A program made the position numbers and the translations under genes. From Cryptomeria japonica (taxonomy: Eukaryota > Streptophyta > Pinopsida > Cupressales > Cupressaceae): a stretch of DNA of 60,000 nucleotides. The stretch is taken from assembly GCF_030272615.1 (NCBI RefSeq), contig NC_081409.1, positions 25,245,406 to 25,305,405 on the forward strand, in the 5' to 3' direction. Under the pieces are notes generated by a model. The model was given only the letters and a program-made list of their open reading frames with translations. It was not told the DNA's origin and ran no database searches. Shown here in pieces: positions 25,260 to 37,232 of this stretch (the stretch's first letter is position 1; every line of letters begins with the position of its first letter).

Positions 25260-27290
25260 TAGATTGAGTCTAGATACAATTTGAGCAAAAATTGTCATTA
25301 TTGTCAGAAATGTTGTCAAGCAACTTCTACATTGCACCGGTAGGGTATGAATCTCGATGTTCCGATGCTTTGGGATGCACAAGAGGAGCATACCTAGCAT
25401 AACCTTGCCTACCTTGACGCGTTCATGACGTTGTTTTGTGCACAAGACGAACCAAATCAATTCTAGCCTATCCTGCAACTTTGCATTGCATGCAACTGAT
25501 GGTTTTTGCAGCAAGCAAAAAAATGCTACCAATTGAAAATGGCTTTGAGTCATTGGAAAAAGAGATAGGCCATTGTAGAGGAGCCTCACGTGACCCCACA
25601 GGTTCAAATGGATCGATCATATGTGTCCTGGATTGGAAGAAACAGTCTGTCAAATTTTGACAATTTTTTGGATTCAGGGCACTTGAGAGATCGCATCGGT
25701 AGGGTATGACTCTCGATGTTCCAATGCTTTTCGATGAATGAGAGGAGCATGAATAGCATAAACCTACCCACCCAAATGCGCTTGTGACATTGATTTGTGC
25801 ACACGACAAACCGAATCAATTCTAGCCTATCTTGCAACTTTGCATTGCATGCAACTAACAGTTTTTGCAACAGGCAAAAAAAAAAATGCTACCAATTGAA
25901 AATAACTCCGAGTCATCAGAAACTGAGATAGTCCATTGTATAGGAACCTCACACGACCCCACAAGTTCAAATGGATTGGTCATATTTGTCCTAGATTGGA
26001 AGAAACGGTCTGTCAAAGTTTGACAATTTTTTGGACTCAGGGCACTTGAGAGATCGCACCGGTAGGGTACGACTCTCGATGTTTCGACATTTGGGATGCA
26101 TGAGAGGAGATTTCCTAGCATAAAATTCTCAACCGGACGTGCTTGTGACGTCAGTTTGTGCACACAACGAACCGAATCAATTCTAGCCTATCTTGCAACT
26201 TTGCATTGCATGCAACTGACAGTTTTTGCAGCAGGAGAAAAAATCCTACCAATTAAAAATAGCTCTGAGTCATCAGAAACCAAGATAGGCCATTGTAGAG
26301 GATCCTCACGTGACCCCACAAGTTCAAACAGATCAATCATATGTGTCCTGGATTAGAAGAAACAATCTGCCAAAGTTTGATAATTTTTTGGACTCAGAGC
26401 ACTTGAGAGATAGTGTCGGTAGGGTATAACTCTCAAAGTTATGCCGCTTTGGGATGCACAAGAGGAGAATTCCTAGCATAAACCTTCCTGCCCAAATGTG
26501 CTCGTGATGTTGGTTTGTGCACATGATGAACCGAATCAATTCTAGCCTATCTTGCAACTTTGCATTGCATGCAACTAACAATTTTTGTAACAGGCAAAAC
26601 AATGCTACCAATTGAAAATGGCTCTGATTCGTTAGAAACTAAGATAGACCATTATAGAGGAGTCTCACGCAACCCCACAAGTTCAAATGGATTGATCATA
26701 TGTCTCCTTCATTGGAAGAAATAGTTCATCAAAGTTTGACAATTTTTTGGACTCAGGGCACTTGAGAGATCGTGTCGGTAGGGTATGACTCTCGATGTTC
26801 TGACGCTTTGGGATGCATGAGATGAGAATTCCTAGCATAAACCTACCCACTTGGACATTCTCGTGATGTCAGTTTGTGGATACGACGAACTGAATCAATT
26901 CTATCATATCTTGCAACTTTGCATTGCATGCAACTGATGATTTTTGCAGCAATCGAAAAAATGCTACCAATTGAAAATGGCTCTGAGTCATCAGAAACTG
27001 AGATAGGCCATTGTAGAAGAGCCTCACACAACCCCGTAAGTTCAAACAGATTGATCATATGTGTCCTGGATTGGAAGAAACAATCTGTCAAATTTTGATA
27101 ATTTTTTGACTTAAGGCACTTGAGAGATCACATCGGTAGGGTATGACTCTCGACGTTCCTATGCTTTGGGATGCATGAGAGGAGCATGCCTAGCATAAAC
27201 CTATCCATCCAGATGCACTCATGATGTCATTTTGTGCACACAACAAACTGAATCAAATATAGCCTATCTTGCAACTTTGACAACTTTGAC
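25260..27290. repeat. ~360-bp tandem repeat, about 5.5 copies
   Basis: The word CGGTAGGGTATGACTCTCGA recurs at 25,338, 25,697, 26,060, 26,417, 26,776 and 27,134, with spacings of 359, 363, 357, 359 and 358. Copies are clearly similar along their length, with dispersed, mostly transition differences. Frames of 70-115 codons on both strands recur once per unit and are repeat-borne. The array sits between the two convergent genes of the DNA transposon. Confidence 0.9.
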
Positions 27291-27408
27291 AACAACTGGG
27301 CAACTTTGACAACAACTGAGAAAGGTTTACATCTTTTATCCAAATGAAGCCAAACTTTGACAACTTCGATGATAATTGAGAAACTTTTACATCTTTTATC
27401 CAAATTAC

Positions 27409-28302
27409 TGTAAGGAAGTTAAGTAGCGGAAACAACTTCCTACACTAACCTTGAGAGGAGGGTAATGCAAAACTTTTTCAAATCGTTACAACAGTTACAG
27501 AAAATAGAAATAGATATAATAGCATTCATACCACAACACAGTGATTTACGTGGGGAAAACCCTTTCGGGAGAAAAACCCCACACTCCAAAAGCAGCTCAA
27601 TATTTTATTCAGCAATCAAAAATAGATTACAACATACTTGTAGAGCAATCTCTTCGCAGGAGTACCACTAATCAGAGATTCAGAGGCAACTTAATAGCCA
27701 TAAGACTCTTACACACAACCTCTATCTCACACACCTCATAAATAGGAGATACAATACAAGAAACCGTCAAACGGTATTACAAAACCATGGGCTAAAACCA
27801 CCCAATAAGGTTTAGCCGACCTTATCTCCCTTCTAGATGCCCTATGAGATGTTAAAGCACACATCAACACGTGTCGCTCCCTTTTACAGCTCATTTATGT
27901 ATCCGATACAAATTATTTTTCCTATTTCAGGAGTACAAACTTCCGGAGGCCATAACTTGAGAACCGGGTGTCCAATTGACGAACCGTTTGAAGCGTCAGA
28001 AAGCTCGCGAAGTGCTCTATCACCTTGTAACCCGCTGCACTAGTTACAGCCACTTTTCAGGGCATTTCAGAGCCTCTAAAGCCCCCAAAATTAAGTTTAA
28101 ACATTTTATCGCACCCCTCCAAGATGAAAACTTTAATATCTTCAAAACTAGCTGTGACCTTGCGACGCAACTTTACCGGAATGCTTATCTAGCCAACCAA
28201 AAGCTTCAGGGAGAGTTTCGCACCATTTCGTGCTCAAATGAAAACTTACTATAAATAGTAACCTCGCATAAATGCAAGGTTGAGACACCATTTTTCCCAA
28301 CA
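27409..28302 (-). mobile_element. Copia-like solo LTR (894 bp)
   Basis: On the minus strand it starts TGTTGGGAAAAATGGTGTCT and ends TTAACTTCCTTACA. It is flanked on both sides by ATTAC (27,404-27,408 and 28,303-28,307), a perfect 5-bp duplication. The TTTTCCCCACGTAAATCACT stretch near its 3' part is typical of Ty1/copia LTRs. No internal sequence remains. Confidence 0.85.
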
Positions 28303-28307
28303 ATTAC

Positions 28308-28868
28308 CCCAAACACGAGAACCAAAATTTGACCATTGTGAGCATGAGGGTGCTCTCGCACCAAACACATATTGTTGTTTAAATTCATATTGTCGATTTT
28401 TGTTGTTTATATTCATATTGTTGATTACATAGGCAAATATTCAATTAAAGTTATAAAAGGGCAGCCACCCAATACAATGAATACATAATAATGAACCGAA
28501 TACAAGGAGTTTTGTAGGGTTAATTCAATATTTTAGAAATTTTATCAAATCATATTCCACGATTGCAATGTTTTATATCATAGATTTTTGGTGTTTGTAT
28601 TCATATTGTTGATTACATAGGTAAATGATCAATTAACTTTATAAAAGGGCAGTCACGAAATACAACGAATACACAATAATGAACTCAGTACACATTTATT
28701 GGATTGAATATCAACATTTATATAAATCAAAAAAAGGCATGTCTGCCAAGTCAATACAAGTATTACAAAAATGTGGCATATGCCATGTCCAAATCGATAT
28801 ACAATAAAAATGTAGAATATATCTACATGTATTGGTCATTCTATGACCACAACTAACACTATATGATT
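28308..28868. repeat. 3' flank of the minus-strand gene with a ~95-bp direct duplication
   Basis: Two copies of a segment beginning TTCATATTGTTGATTACATA start near 28,404 and 28,600, with the spacer between them also repeat-like. No coding frame. Confidence 0.7.
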
Positions 28869-29863
28869 CTAAACTTGTGATGGATCATCAAAATCGAGCC
28901 TCTTCGATGCAGTACACAGCTTTGTAGATGGCTACAAAACCATAATTCAAAAGCCAAGTTAGAATTCTTTTGTAGAAAATAGTTCACAATTAACAACATA
29001 ACTATGCATTTAATTATAATTTATTTGCAATTGAAATGTAGATTACCTCATCGGTTGATCTCAGATCTAATGTCTTCGCTCTCCTCTCCTTGTCAATCTT
29101 AGGAGTTTTCTTGAAGACAAACTTAAAAGGATCCACGTTATGGCCGAACCACGAAGGGGGCTATTGTAGATTAAATGTATAATTAATATAATGTACTAAC
29201 ATAAATATATCAAAAACACTTAAAATCTATAATATAGAGAAAAATGATGTACCGGTGCCTGAAATGCTTCTCCAATGGACTGAGGATGGCTCACCATCGA
29301 TGGAGAAACTATCACTATTACCTATACAAAACATGATCAAATATTAAATACAATTAATATAATGATAAGTATTTTAGGTCAAAAATAAAAAATGTAATAT
29401 ATCAAACAAATGTGTAACGGATCATGGGATGCTTCTCCAGTGCATGGAGGAGGGCTCACCATTGATGAAGCAGCTATAGATATTTCTTGTATGAAAAAAT
29501 TATAATATTACAATTTCTCACAAGTTCACATGTACACGTGCATAAAATCATGAAATCAAGAAAATAAAGTAGAGATACATACCCCACCCCTCTCTCGATC
29601 CACGGGCGAATCAGGTGCATTCAACAAATCCACATAGCTCAATAGTTGTTGCACATGTAAAATAGACAAAAAACACTAATCAATCTACAAATCCTAACTA
29701 AGACAATTTCATCATTTTCAAAAAATTGTACAACTAAAAATGCATTCAATTACCTTCTTCCCACGTTTTGGCATCTTCAAGGAATTCTTTTGCTTAGGAC
29801 GAGGCCTAGACGTGGAGGGGGTACCCTAAAAAAACAAAATTAACATGAGATATTAGTACATAT

Positions 29864-31343
29864 TGTATGCGGGAAAAGCGGGTCAATGAAACTCAAAATG
29901 TGAACATGTTGTTCAAAGGGCTTGTCCACACACCCATAGGACTTTTTGGTGCAAGTTATGGAGTCATGAAAAACGACTCAACTTTCCAAGGTAGGTTCCA
30001 TGGTTCTCTATCTCACAAGGTCCCTCAAGCCAATGCCTTTTCTCTCAGAGCACTAAGCAAAGTGACTTAGGGGTGATGAATGAAAGAACGAGGGATGCTT
30101 TAGATTGATTTTAACATGAATGCCTCCTATTTATGCAGGATTTTACAAATGAGCTAAACTAGATTATAAGATGACAAGGTTAGTAGCAATACTATCCTAA
30201 CATGATATACTAGTTATATGATTTAAGCTAATGATAATATAAATACTCTAAAATGCTTATTAGATTAATTCCTATTACAAAGAGAGGCTAGATGTATTGA
30301 TAAAATTGAGCATAAATGAGATACTAAAAGCTTGGCTATTGAAATGGAGGAATGAGAGCTCTATTTATAGGGAAAATAGGGCAATGGATGGTCAAGATTG
30401 GAGGAGTTAATCAAGGGTTAGGATTGAAAGTTATCAATCCATGTTTACAATTATCACCAATGAAATGGTGACAATTGTCAACATACGATTGCTTGAGAGG
30501 AGAGGTAAGAAGCATTAAATGCTTAAGAAGACCTCATGGTTACCTTAGAAGGTAAGGGTTAAGGTTAGGTTAAGGTTATCCAATGGATAAAGCTTTTACC
30601 CAAGGGGTAAACTCTTGTGCAAAGGTTAAAGGGATAACCATGGTCAAAGCAATGAATGCTTGATGAGACCCCTAGGTTAGAAGAGGGTTAAGTTAGGAAA
30701 AAAGTCTCTAACCATTCCACTAAGGGTTAGTTAACCATTAATTGTTTGAATACTTTGGGGAAACAATTGTAAGAGTCCTTCCAAATTTGGGGGTATTCAA
30801 CAAGTTAGCTTGTTCAAGGCATAAAGGCTTTAATGCCTTTTGAAGACTTTACTCCAAATTTGAGAAGTGACCTCCTCAAATTTAGGGAAAGGGGATAGTT
30901 GAAGGGTTTAGGTTAATTGATTAGGATTAGATAGGTTCTATAAGAATTTAGGAAGAGGGTTAGGAGGCAAGTGGGAGATGTAGGAAAATGAAAGTGGATG
31001 AGGGATAAATAACATGAATTAAAATAAATTGCTTTATTTCAATTTGGTTGAAAGTTGGGGATTTTAAATAAATTAGATTTATTTAATTGGGGTAAATTAT
31101 TTAATTAAATGTAAATTTAATTAAAAAGTAGAGAGAAGGGATTTAATTAAATAAAATAATTTATTCAATTAAATGACATAAAGGACTTAAGTGAATTTAA
31201 ATAAATAAATTGAATAATTTATTTAATTAAATAGAAGATTGTGGGTGATTTATTTAAATTAGATTTAACTAAATAGAGGAATGAGAATAAAATGAACATT
31301 AAATATTCATTTAGGAATATGGTCATTTTTATATGTCTACACA
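29864..31343 (-). mobile_element. Solo LTR of family Z (Z2, 1480 bp)
   Basis: On the minus strand it starts TGTAGACATATAAAAATG and ends at TGTATGCGGG read on the plus strand. It is flanked by CATAT on both sides (29,859-29,863 and 31,344-31,348). Homologous to the Z1 LTR along most of its length, including the TATA box and the ATCCAATGGATAAA inverted motif. It lies in an intron of the minus-strand gene. Confidence 0.85.
30361..30370 (-). promoter_or_regulatory. TATA box of the Z2 LTR
   Basis: CTATAAATAG on the minus strand, at the same LTR position as in Z1. Confidence 0.55.
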
Positions 31344-33089
31344 TATAATATATTAAACATAATTTTAAAAATCTAAAATGAAATGACTTGCATATTCCAT
31401 CAAAACAATACATAAAAAAGGGTGTACAAAATATGATACCGTATAGCCTTGTAGGCCAAAATCGATCGCTGAGAGCGTGATGTCATCAATCTGAGACATT
31501 TGGTCCCCTGTCAACACCTACAAACCAAAAATTGGACCAAGCATTAAAGATAGTTAGTATATCTTGTAATTTTTTTGAATTCAAAGTGTACTATTCTATT
31601 TTAACATGTTACAAAATTTATACCTCGGGCATCGAAGTTGTAGCTATAGTAATTGCAGGAGGAGTATGGGATACTACTACTGCATCCTAAAATGCATATT
31701 ATTTGTATCAATTTAAATCAATATGTAAATGAAAATTCATTTATGTAATTTTAAATTTAAGGTGACTGATAAATAAAATGCTATGAATTCAAATAAACAA
31801 ACTTGTGTCTGCAGCTGATGGCCAAACAACATGTCCATCAACTCCTCTATCAACGCCACATCCTTAGTCATGTGGATCTAACATCTACTACCATAAATCG
31901 AGCATGAATGAGATGTGGATCCATTTGCAATGGCCTCGTCATCCGTCCCTATGCATGTCCCCAAGAAACTGACATACACATGCTGAATGGGCTCTCTATC
32001 GCCACCCGGAGCAACTAATGGCTCATCATCTAGTACAAGAGGGTGTGCTAACTGTGTCCCATGTTGGATGATGGCACCAGTCAATGTTGTGGCCGCCTGA
32101 AGAGTCTGTAGCTCCATCGACTCTTTCATCTCTACTGGGACATCCTGATGCACCTTGGGTTTGGTTGCTAGGGGGCGGCGACTCTCCAGGGCTAATCGCC
32201 TATGGGCTCCAAGTCTATCTTGGGAAGAGTCGCCACCTCTACCATGGAAATCTCCCATGTCAAAATAGTTTGGTCGCACATTGAGGACAAACTCACAGTA
32301 TACTTTTCTCAAAAAGTACAATGGCATCTCATAATTATTACAAGGTGGATCAACAAAGACCATCCACCACCTCTGCCAAAAAAGTTTCTTCATCTGCACA
32401 TTGGTACACCAATGTATGGTAAACCTCTTTGCATTAAGAGGTAACGACTGACCAATTTTAGGATCAACAAAAAGGGCACATATTTGTTGTTTACTAATAT
32501 TTTTATTTTTCACTCCCTCATATGATAACCCACTGGCATAGTATTGACGACACATATCCCTAAAGTTTCCCTATTTTGTAATTTGTGTGGGAATGGTTGT
32601 GGCACCACTAGCTAATTTTTCTAGGCTAGTGTCGAAGGATTTATGATGCTCAAGCTTAGATGTTTTCAATTTATTAATCAGCCTATTTATTTTAGGCATG
32701 TTTTGCCCTAACTAATTAATCAATTGCTCCTATGTCTCAAGTGTACGGTCAAAATGAGGAACTAGAGGTGTATCTTGTGGGTTTTGTTCGGGGTTTTTAG
32801 GAGGTGCATCTTGTTGTTATTGTTGTGGATTATCAGAATCTAGTTTTTTAAACAAAAAATAAAAAACCCTAATCAAAATAAACGAAATTAAATTCACAAC
32901 GTAAAAAAAATTGAATAAACGAGAAAGAAAGACAAAAATTAAGCAAAACTAACCTTGATCCATAGCATTTGGTGGAGAAATGTGGCAGCCCGTTCGTGGT
33001 TTCACGGAGAAAATAGAGGAAAAAAGGTCGTGGTCATGGAGAAAATAAGACCTAGTCGTTTTTTAAAAAACTTTTTTTTGACAGGTACT

Positions 33090-33157
33090 GCGTACGCGCT
33101 CACTTTCCTAAAAACATCGCATACGCGCTCACTTTCCTAAAAACACCGCATATGTGG
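33090..33157. repeat. 29-bp CpG-rich tandem repeat
   Basis: Two full units (33,090 and 33,119) containing GCRTACGCGCTCACTTTCCT and a third partial unit at 33,148. Related GCGCGTATGCGG and GCACACGCAC words follow to 33,235. It lies upstream of the minus-strand gene and ~120 bp inside the right terminus. Confidence 0.8.
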
Positions 33158-33275
33158 TATCTTTCTTTAGGCTCAGGAACAATGGAACTAAGCGCGTATG
33201 CGGTGATTTGAAATTTTAATATTGCACACGCACTGCTTATTTTTTCATGTGTTTTTTAGGTGGTGTCCACTTTTC

Positions 33276-33303
33276 TGACCACCATCTTTGTGCACATACC
33301 CTG
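33276..33303 (-). repeat. Right terminal inverted repeat
   Basis: Reverse complement matches the left end at 26 of 28 positions. The X insertion lies one base beyond, and its target duplication (CCTGA/CCTGT) includes the last four bases of this repeat. Confidence 0.75.
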
Positions 33304-33304
33304 A

Positions 33305-34943
33305 TGTGGTGGCGGAAAAAGTGAGATTGGGTAACTAGGACCTAATCCCACTTTAGCCAACACATTGGGAATAAGAAAGAGCCTAGGGAGATAGATCACT
33401 TTGGCTACTTTTTTTGGGAAAGAGAGAGCCAAGGATTATCTCTTAGGGTTTCTATTCCTCTTGTTGCAAATGATGAGAAAAACTAGGGTTTGAATGATCA
33501 ACTAGATTAGGAGATAAATAATGAAGCATAAATGAACTCAGAATTGCACAAACTTACAAATCTGAAACTGAGATGCTAAAAGCATGAAAGGGAGAGGATA
33601 TTGGATGTGTACCTGATGCTGCAAATTGACCAAAACTGACTTGGACCAGGGTGTCACGCCACTGTCCTATTTCTACAAACAAGAGGCTACAACTGAAAGA
33701 CTGCAAATCTCATATCCTAAAATTGCAACCTCCTAAAAATCACTGAAAAGAAGAGGGACCATGGTGCCACACCACTGTCCTGGGTAGTACCAGGGTGCCA
33801 TGCCCATGTCCCAAGTAGATTAGGGCAGATCTGATGATTTTGGCTGGTTCCTGTGCCTTTTGTTGAGCTGAAAGTGCCTCTAGATACCTGTTTCTGCACT
33901 TGCAACTGAAAAGGGAAGGTTTGGGTGGCTATATAGGGTTTTGCCTTAGTCAAACCCCTATGTTGGTGATTTCCACCTCCCCAAATAGTCAATAATATAC
34001 TGAAAATGTGTGTGCTAGAACCTTGTGTGTATGCAAGATCCTAAATGATAAGAAACTAGAGCTACCCTACGCATGAGAGTAAACCCTAAATGTAAATGAT
34101 AATGCTTCAAACCAAATATGCTAAATGATCTAAAGCATGAATGTAAATATTTAAATTGATGTAAATAATCTCATACAAAGACATGAAAATAACATGAAAT
34201 CATACCAATCCCCAAGGGAGAGATATTGCCACTAGATCTCCTATTACTCTTCAATGTCTTCAAGGCTCATAATTGATGATGAATGCTTGGTAAATTCTTG
34301 ATGAATTTTGTTGAATGTTGTTGAATGTTGTTGAAGACTCCACATAGGCTTCTCCTTCACTACATAGAAGGTTCTTTATGCTTGCTTTGCTGAAAACTCC
34401 CTTAGATTAGATAGATCTTCATTGCCTTCAAATGAAGAAAGATAGCTCTTATGTATGAGACCCTAGATCTTAATTTTGACTTAATTCCGCATTTAGGCCA
34501 ACTTAGGAATTGAATTTCCCGCCAATATTTTGGGGTTAAGCATTATAATATTATATAATTTCCTGTCATGGTCCTACCAATTTTTCACCAAATTTTTAGG
34601 GTTGTTAGATATGATGATATTAGAGAAAATCCCAAAGTTATAGTTGATTTCGATGTGTTTTGATATGCGAAATTGGGCCTTAAAGGTCGAAATAGGACAT
34701 AATTAGGGTTTATGATTAAATGATTTATATGAAGAATAACATAAAAAGGAGCACACTTAGGGTAAAGGGCCCAATTTTATGATGTATAAAGTGATGAAAT
34801 ATGACTTTAGATTTAATTAAATTAATTAGTTAAATGCTTAAAGGGAAATTAGAAATGCAAGATGCAAGACACACTAAGGCGAGTGCTAACCTAAACGTGA
34901 AATTGTACCACCCTATCAAGGGTGTACAATTTGCGACACTACA
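33305..34943 (-). mobile_element. 3' LTR of X (1639 bp)
   Basis: On the minus strand it starts TGTAGTGTCGCAAATTG and ends CGCCACCACA. Matches 8801-10,453 and 54,861-58,045. Confidence 0.85.
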
Positions 34944-34961
34944 TTTAGCCCCCACTTTAGC
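34944..34961 (-). promoter_or_regulatory. Polypurine tract of X
   Basis: On the minus strand GCTAAAGTGGGGGCTAAA directly precedes the LTR start, nearly as at 8783-8800. Confidence 0.65.
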
Positions 34962-35712
34962 AGTCATATGACACTATGTGCATATGCAAGCTAAAGTAAA
35001 GAAAAGTAAACATTCATGAAAAAATATATATCCACAAGTTGTCGGATGAAGCCCCCAGCGGTATCTGCAGTACATAGTTAGGATCTGCACCCTACAAAAA
35101 CACATGTTAGATAAAATCACAAAATCACCTAAATGGTTACTAAGGAAGGTGATGAAAATTTGAGGGTAGCTATATGCCCCCCCTGTTTCGGCTTGCTATT
35201 TTTTAGTGAGTTGAAATGGGGTATCATGTTTACAACATTGAATTGTGAAAGAAGATTGATGATAAATTCTCACAAGAAGATTTGATACAAGATCAAAAAC
35301 TAATGGAGAATCATTTGGTAAGAAAGAGAACTAAGCCTCAATTCCAACACAACAAAGAGTGTGGGATTTGAGAGCTCTCTAACACAAGATGAAAGATTTA
35401 AATGGAAACAAATGCAAAGAGAAGGAAGATGAGATAGAAAGCATGAATACACACTTTGGTGATCCATGAGAAGAGAAAAGGAATCATGGACATCTCGCCC
35501 CTAAAACTAGGTGATCCATGGAGAGAAGGACATGGAAAACTATCCCCCAGAGTCTATCTAGGTGATCCATGTAAGGGAGAAGAGTGAGAACACCGTTAGT
35601 TCCATGCAACCTTGTGCATGTGTATGCAAGTGGAACAAGGATACCTACCTTCGACACCAAGAAGATATCCATCATGCAACAATGTCATTAATCCAAGCAA
35701 GAGATGGAATCC
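34962..35712 (-). mobile_element. 3' non-coding region of X
   Basis: No coding frame. Homologous to 8320-8785 in its LTR-proximal half. The distal part has GGTGATCCATG words at ~35,459, 35,510 and 35,560. Ends at the breakpoint with Y1. Confidence 0.6.
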
Positions 35713-36978
35713 TCTCTCCAACTACTCCCCTCCACCTCCGTCGGCCTCTGCCCCCATCACCTCCACCATCATCATCATCATCCCCACCCCCATCTCCATC
35801 CAATAGCTCTCCCAGATCTGTCAAGCGTGGGAAGGGATGCTCCGCCCAGTAAGCTATATACTCGGCATCCATGCCGGCATCCTCAATCTCTGGCCACATA
35901 TCCCAGGGTAGGGGCACCATCTCTGCCAGCTGTGTCACTGCCTGATCATATGACAATAGGGGTCCAAACTATGCCTAATCCCTGATAGTCCGAGCATACA
36001 TACCTGAACCCCGTGGCATCCTCTGGATCCTAGCATACTGCTTGCACACCCTATCCACAAGCTGTCTCTCCAACACATAGGGCATCCGCCCAATCAGATA
36101 CCTTCTTCGGAAGGTGTAGGGAAGCTCTACTACATCGTCCTCCCACTCCTTGCACCCTAGGTATGGTCTCCAGATGACTACATCAATCTTGTCTATCACC
36201 CATCGCCAGTGCTCCAACCTGCCAATCCATGGCTGCGACGTGATCATATCATGTAGGTGCACAAAACTGCGTCCATGTCCCCTGGCTCTGAAGTGTATCG
36301 GCCTTGTCACTGGCAGATGCTCATAAGCCCATACCTGCAGTAGTGTCACCCTGTAGCCCAGTCCTACTGATCCATGGTATACGAACTGATGTAGCTCATA
36401 ATACAGGTGTGCCAACACACATGGTCCCCAGGCATATCTAGTGTGCTACGTCACCAGTGTCTCCAATGCTCCTCCCCAGCCTATAGCCAACCCCCGTGTC
36501 ACCCTGTCTGGACACAGGAACCCACTAATCGCTCCTCCTAGCACTACTGGCAGCGCCAACCCTATGGCTGTCATCGTGTCCCACGCCACATGTCCTACCC
36601 TCATCTCTAGTCCTGGGTCCTGGAATACTCGTCTCGGGGTCTCCCTGTCTCCATCTCGATCGTATGGGAACAGATTACCATCAATCGGTATCCGTAGAAT
36701 CCTGTAGACATCCTCCAGGGTGACTTTCATCTCACCCATCGGCAAATGAAACGTACACATCTCTGAATGCCATCTCTCAGCCAGCGCAGTCAACAATCCC
36801 ATGTTCGCCCGAAACTCAAGCACATATAGCACATGTCTCAAGCCCATCTCCTCAATAGCAGCTCGCTCCTTGGCTGTCAGCTCAGGTTGCAATCTCTGAG
36901 TCGATGGGAATCTCTCTCGTGACTCCAGCATAGGCAAATACTCCTATAGTCAAGCAAATCAATCATGTCAGTCATAGT

Positions 36979-37232
36979 GGCATTCATTGTTCATCACAAA
37001 GTGTTGCTATCTATCCCAGTGACACTCACTGTTCATCACAAAGTGTTGCTTCTATCCTAGTGGTACTCCCTGTTCATCACAAAGTACTACGTGTTTGGCA
37101 CTCCCTGTTCATCACAAAGTGTTACTCACATTTGCACTCCCTGTTCATCACAAAGTGCTACTTATACTTTAAGTACTCCCTGTTCATCACAAAGTACTCT
37201 ATCTTGGTACTCACTATTCATCACAAAGTGCC
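36979..37232 (-). repeat. Array of seven intronic hairpins, Y1 copy
   Basis: Hairpins start at 36,979, 37,021, 37,062, 37,097, 37,133, 37,172 and 37,206. Each has 6-nt arms and exactly 15 nt between them (plus-strand loop CCCTGTTCATCACAA or close variants). The three inner pairs are ACT/AGT (ATT/AGT once). The outer pairs vary but stay paired: third pair C-G, T-A or T-G. The only mismatch is the outermost pair of unit 5. The array lies in the PMD intron, starting 36 nt from the splice acceptor. Confidence 0.85.

Larger units (their letters stand above)
28869..32963 (-). pseudogene. Multi-exon gene of the DNA transposon, unknown function, with premature stops
   Basis: Exon 1 is 10 bp (ATG at 32,963; donor GTTAGT). 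Exon 2 runs 32,839-31,803 (donor GTTTGT). Further exons, with AG acceptors and mostly GT donors, lie at about 31,687-31,625, 31,520-31,440, 29,826-29,757, 29,640-29,582, 29,480-29,418, 29,325-29,250, 29,163-29,047 and a last one ending in TAG at 28,869. The Z2 solo LTR sits in one intron. Exon 2 encodes a Gln/Pro-rich start and then a globular region with M-C-R-Q-Y-Y-A-S-G-L and W-W-M-V-F-V-D-P-P. At least five in-frame stops occur (one TAA, four TAG), each one C-to-T change from a Gln codon. Family not recognised; an accessory or DNA-binding partner of the transposase is a guess. Confidence 0.5.
13898..33303. mobile_element. Large TIR DNA transposon with two convergent genes (about 10.5 kb before later insertions)
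   Basis: The left end (13,898-13,925) and the reverse complement of the right end (33,276-33,303) match at 26 of 28 bases, starting CAGGGTAWGTKCACAAAG. A further AGTGGACAC is shared just inside. Internally a plus-strand spliced transposase-like gene and a minus-strand multi-exon gene converge on a tandem-repeat zone. Subtracting Z1, the copia-like solo LTR and the Z2 solo LTR with their duplications leaves about 10,504 bp. No clean target duplication is seen: flanks are AAGTTG on the left and, after X, TAGGCTG on the right, or TGCA/TGTA if the ends begin at GGG. Superfamily not assigned. Confidence 0.65.

Noticed and set aside
25257-27098. Recurrent 70-115-codon frames on both strands
   Set aside because: One set per 360-bp repeat unit, with no consistent start or domain; carried by the tandem repeat.
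35637-35645. GATAC at 35,639 as the left partner of the GATAC after the Y2 3' LTR
   Set aside because: Y-homologous sequence does not begin until ~35,713 and no TG start follows GATAC, so the match is probably chance.
35704-35985. Pro/His-rich plus-strand proteins (also 47,466-47,978)
   Set aside because: Shadows of the GC-rich antisense PMD exon and its Asp-rich hinge.
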